A DNA stretch of 64,000 nt from Pelodictyon phaeoclathratiforme BU-1 (lineage in GTDB: Bacteria; Bacteroidota; Chlorobiia; Chlorobiales; Chlorobiaceae). The position numbers and the translations under genes were made by a program. Each line of letters opens with the position of its first letter. The stretch's first letter is position 1. Of this stretch, positions 61,642 to 64,000 are shown one piece after another. The stretch covers positions 2,122,501 through 2,186,500 of the forward strand of contig NC_011060.1 of assembly GCF_000020645.1 (NCBI RefSeq), given 5' to 3'. The notes below the pieces were generated by a model. It did no database searches. It was not told the origin of the DNA and worked only from the letters and a program-made list of their open reading frames with translations.

Positions 61642-62612
61642 GAGGCCGTGGTTGCGATTACCTGTCCCAAAATAAGCGCAGATGCTGTTTCCGGCAATTC
61701 AACGGTAATCAGATGACCACATTCAGGCACTTCAACATAGGTACCTTTGTGGGTAAGCTCCACCAGTTTCTTTGTATTTTCACAGGTCATGATCGTATCG
61801 CCCTCACCTGCCACAAACAGAATAGGCATACTAACAGACTTGACCATCTCTGGCACGGAGTCTGTCGTTTTAAATGAGGTTATATGACGGGTTGTCTGAT
61901 CGATAGCTTCCGGTGCACACAAACCGAGACTTTTAAATCCAATAAGAATATCGTGCAGTAAAATCGTGTTCTTCGCAAGAACAAAGCGAGCAAACATATA
62001 GGCTGGAAGCCACCAGGTCAGTTTGCGCAAAAGATTATTGAAAACAAACGTAATCGTATTGGTCGCAAATGCCTGAATAAAGGCACTGTTCGGCAGGTAC
62101 CCGAAATTGAAAAAAGTCATCGACACCACTCGTTCGGGATGAACACGGACATAATCGAGGGCGACGAAAGGGCCAAAAGAAAATGCCGCTATATGAAATT
62201 TATCAAGTGCAAGTTTGGTCGCCAGTTCATCCAGATCATGAGCAAAAAAATCGATATGATAGTGGTTATTCGGGTCATTGTCTGACCATCCATGTCCACG
62301 CATATCATAGGCTATGGTGCGTATTCCCCTTTTGTTGAGATAGTGGATCACATGATGCCACCACATCCACCAGCAATCCCATCCATGAATCAGCACGACC
62401 GTTTGTGCCGCATCCCTGGGACCTGAATCATGATAATGATGAACAATGCCGTTCAGCTCAATAAAAAAGCTCTGCTCCATTAAGGAAAGCTCGTAGGTTG
62501 CACGTTTTGCCGCAGCATTGTCCTGAGATGCCTGAAGATCAAGAAGCTCCTTGCGGTAACGGACAAATTTTTGTGTGGGGGATGACGCTGGATATGCCAT
62601 AACACGTATCAT
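61638..62612 (-). CDS. Alpha/beta-hydrolase fold protein
   Basis: The 324-residue protein has the fold's oxyanion region VVLIHGWDCWWMWWHH (about 72-87), DMRGHGWSD, the nucleophile elbow AAFSFGPFVALDY with Ser near 143, the acid in VAGEGDTIM, and the final ECGHLITVELP histidine. The elbow reads A-F-S-F-G, so the usual first Gly is Ala. There is no signal peptide. The natural substrate is unknown; in phototrophs related genes sit in pigment pathways but nothing here shows that. ATG 62612 or Met5 may be the start. Confidence 0.85.
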   Translation of the reverse strand: MIRVMAYPASSPTQKFVRYRKELLDLQASQDNAAAKRATYELSLMEQSFFIELNGIVHHYHDSGPRDAAQTVVLIHGWDCWWMWWHHVIHYLNKRGIRTIAYDMRGHGWSDNDPNNHYHIDFFAHDLDELATKLALDKFHIAAFSFGPFVALDYVRVHPERVVSMTFFNFGYLPNSAFIQAFATNTITFVFNNLLRKLTWWLPAYMFARFVLAKNTILLHDILIGFKSLGLCAPEAIDQTTRHITSFKTTDSVPEMVKSVSMPILFVAGEGDTIMTCENTKKLVELTHKGTYVEVPECGHLITVELPETASALILGQVIATTAS

Positions 62613-62741
62613 CTGAATGGTGAGTTGAGATCTGGTCCCAATTATATCCGTAAATATAAGAAAAAAATTACCTTGATGGGAAAAAAAGCTCCCGCATCAT
62701 GGCCTCGGATGCTTGCGCAAAAAAGTGCCACATCAGGTTTT

Positions 62742-64000
62742 TTAAACGAGAGGAATGTTCCCGCGCAGAAAAATCTTTTCACATTCACGTCGAATAATTT
62801 CCTGCTGTTCGAGAATCAGTTCCGGATCAACCGTAAAGTGGTTGAGAAGCTGTGAAAAAATCTGAATGGATGTTTCAAACTTTTCTGTTACCACGACATC
62901 GGCACCAGCCTTGTAGAGCGCTGCTACATCATCGAGAGTTCTTGCCCTGACAATAATAAAGGCTTTGTTATTGATGTCACGAATCATCGCAATACTATTA
63001 CGGACTGCTGTAGTATCTGAAATACCAAGCACAACAGCACGCGCATGGTCAATCCCTGCGCGAATCAGCGCTTTTTTTTCCGTACAGTCGCCATAATAGA
63101 TCGGTTCACCCTTTCTTCTCATAACTTTAACCATTTCCCGGTCTATTTCAAGCACGGAATAGGAAATATTGGTCGCGTGAAGCACTGCTGCAACATTCTG
63201 GCCATTGATACCAAAACCGACAATTGCGGCATGAATCTCTCCTGCGCAGATAATCGTGCTATCGGGAGGGCGCACGGAAGGTGCAGAAGAGTACCTGGAT
63301 ACAAGAGGAATAAAACCAAGTGCCGGTGCCATCTGGTCGGCAAACTTTGGAGCAATGGCTATCATGGCTGGAGTGACAATCATCGTTACCACAATAATGG
63401 CAAGCATGGCCTGAAATACCTCATGGTTGATAACACTGTTCTTCAGACCACTCTCTGCCAGCACAAAAGAGAACTCCCCTATCTGTGCAAGTGCCATACC
63501 AGCCATCATGCTGACCCTCGGAGAGTTGCCAAGAAAAAGTGATACCCCTGCAACAAGAAGCCCTTTGACAAGAAGCACAACAAGGGCAATTGCCACAAAA
63601 AGAGGCAGATTAATCATCTTGACGTCAAGCAGAAGACCAACGGATATAAAAAAAATGCTGCTGAACGCCTCACGAAAAGGATCAATCGTCACGCTTATCT
63701 GATGACTTTCATCGGTACTCGCAATCACCATACCCGCAACAAATGAGCCGAGTGCAAGCGACAAACCTGCCAGGGAGGTGAGATAGGCTGCCCCGAAACA
63801 GATAACAAGCGCCCCGATAACCAAGACCTCCCTGGCATGCAGAGATGCTATAAGATGCACCATTTTAGGCATTAGAAGCCTGAAGCCGATAAAAATCCCG
63901 CTGGCAAAAAGCACGATGACCCCAATTTTATTGGCCACTATCGCAAAAGAGGGCGAAGCATCAGGATTTAAAAAATTGATACCAATCATCAGGGGAACAA
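62742..64000 (-). CDS. KefB-like monovalent cation:proton antiporter, N-terminus outside the window
   Basis: The visible 419 residues cover the last membrane segments of a CPA2-type antiporter (LSLALGSFVAGMVIASTDES, AFSSIFFISVGLLLDVKMIN, ALAQIGEFSFVLAESGL) and a C-terminal RCK/TrkA-N domain with the nucleotide-binding AAIVGFGINGQNVAAVL and EIDREMVKVM, followed by YGDCTEKKALIRAGID. The frame is open to the right edge (VPLMIGINFLNP), so the ATG at 63989 is internal and the gene begins beyond 64000. The protein exchanges K+ or Na+ for H+ and is probably gated by NAD(H) or a similar ligand. Confidence 0.9.
   Translation of the reverse strand, partial: VPLMIGINFLNPDASPSFAIVANKIGVIVLFASGIFIGFRLLMPKMVHLIASLHAREVLVIGALVICFGAAYLTSLAGLSLALGSFVAGMVIASTDESHQISVTIDPFREAFSSIFFISVGLLLDVKMINLPLFVAIALVVLLVKGLLVAGVSLFLGNSPRVSMMAGMALAQIGEFSFVLAESGLKNSVINHEVFQAMLAIIVVTMIVTPAMIAIAPKFADQMAPALGFIPLVSRYSSAPSVRPPDSTIICAGEIHAAIVGFGINGQNVAAVLHATNISYSVLEIDREMVKVMRRKGEPIYYGDCTEKKALIRAGIDHARAVVLGISDTTAVRNSIAMIRDINNKAFIIVRARTLDDVAALYKAGADVVVTEKFETSIQIFSQLLNHFTVDPELILEQQEIIRRECEKIFLRGNIPLV

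Overview
The window looks like a chromosome segment of a green sulfur bacterium (Chlorobiaceae, Chlorobium/Pelodictyon type). The evidence is a metK-ahcY operon preceded by a structured leader in the position described for the SAM-Chlorobi RNA motif, promoters of the Bacteroidota/Chlorobiota type (TTTG ... TAnnTTTG) upstream of metK, pyrB and a porin gene, and gene content typical of that group. The genus assignment is an inference.

Bases 1-14060 hold a BREX type 1 phage-defence operon on the + strand: brxA (cut by the left edge), brxB, brxC, pglX, a DUF1016/YhcG-family nuclease-like gene, pglZ and brxL. The presumed DNA-recognition part of pglX is clearly more AT-rich than its flanks. Bases 14061-17260 form a decaying accessory zone. 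It contains a small unknown gene, a broken gene with no visible start, a shrunken relic of the DUF1016-pglZ junction, a 214-bp MITE with perfect terminal inverted repeats and a 5-bp target duplication, a RelB-like antitoxin with a frameshifted RelE-like toxin, and a HipB regulator with an N-terminally deleted HipA.

From 17363 to 23549 (- strand) lies a complete [NiFe]-hydrogenase maturation set, hypA-hypB-hypF-hypC-hypD-hypE, without hydrogenase structural genes in view. Bases 23850-30500 carry pyrB, a DUF1207 envelope protein, a NUDIX hydrolase, a porin with an unusual leader, a universal stress protein and an MHS-type transporter with a small membrane partner. Bases 30531-40084 are housekeeping genes on the + strand: uvrC, a TPR protein, aroE, lspA, tatD, a membrane-anchored TPR protein, a cyclophilin, yggS, a purine/MTA phosphorylase and mtnA.

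Bases 40418-48420 form a full cbb3 cytochrome oxidase and assembly operon (ccoNOQP, ccoG, ccoH, a secreted protein, ccoI, ccoS and a TauE/SafE-like protein). This is notable in a lineage regarded as strictly anaerobic and suggests oxygen removal. After small relics and tRNA-Lys come secG, a DUF2905 gene and hisB. The block pheT / coiled-coil gene / zapA / probable 6S RNA / rny follows on the - strand, then a four-tRNA cluster (Pro, Arg, His, Glu in transcription order), a second NUDIX gene, a nucleotidyltransferase, metK-ahcY, tRNA-Gln, trpF, an alpha/beta hydrolase and a KefB-like antiporter cut by the right edge.
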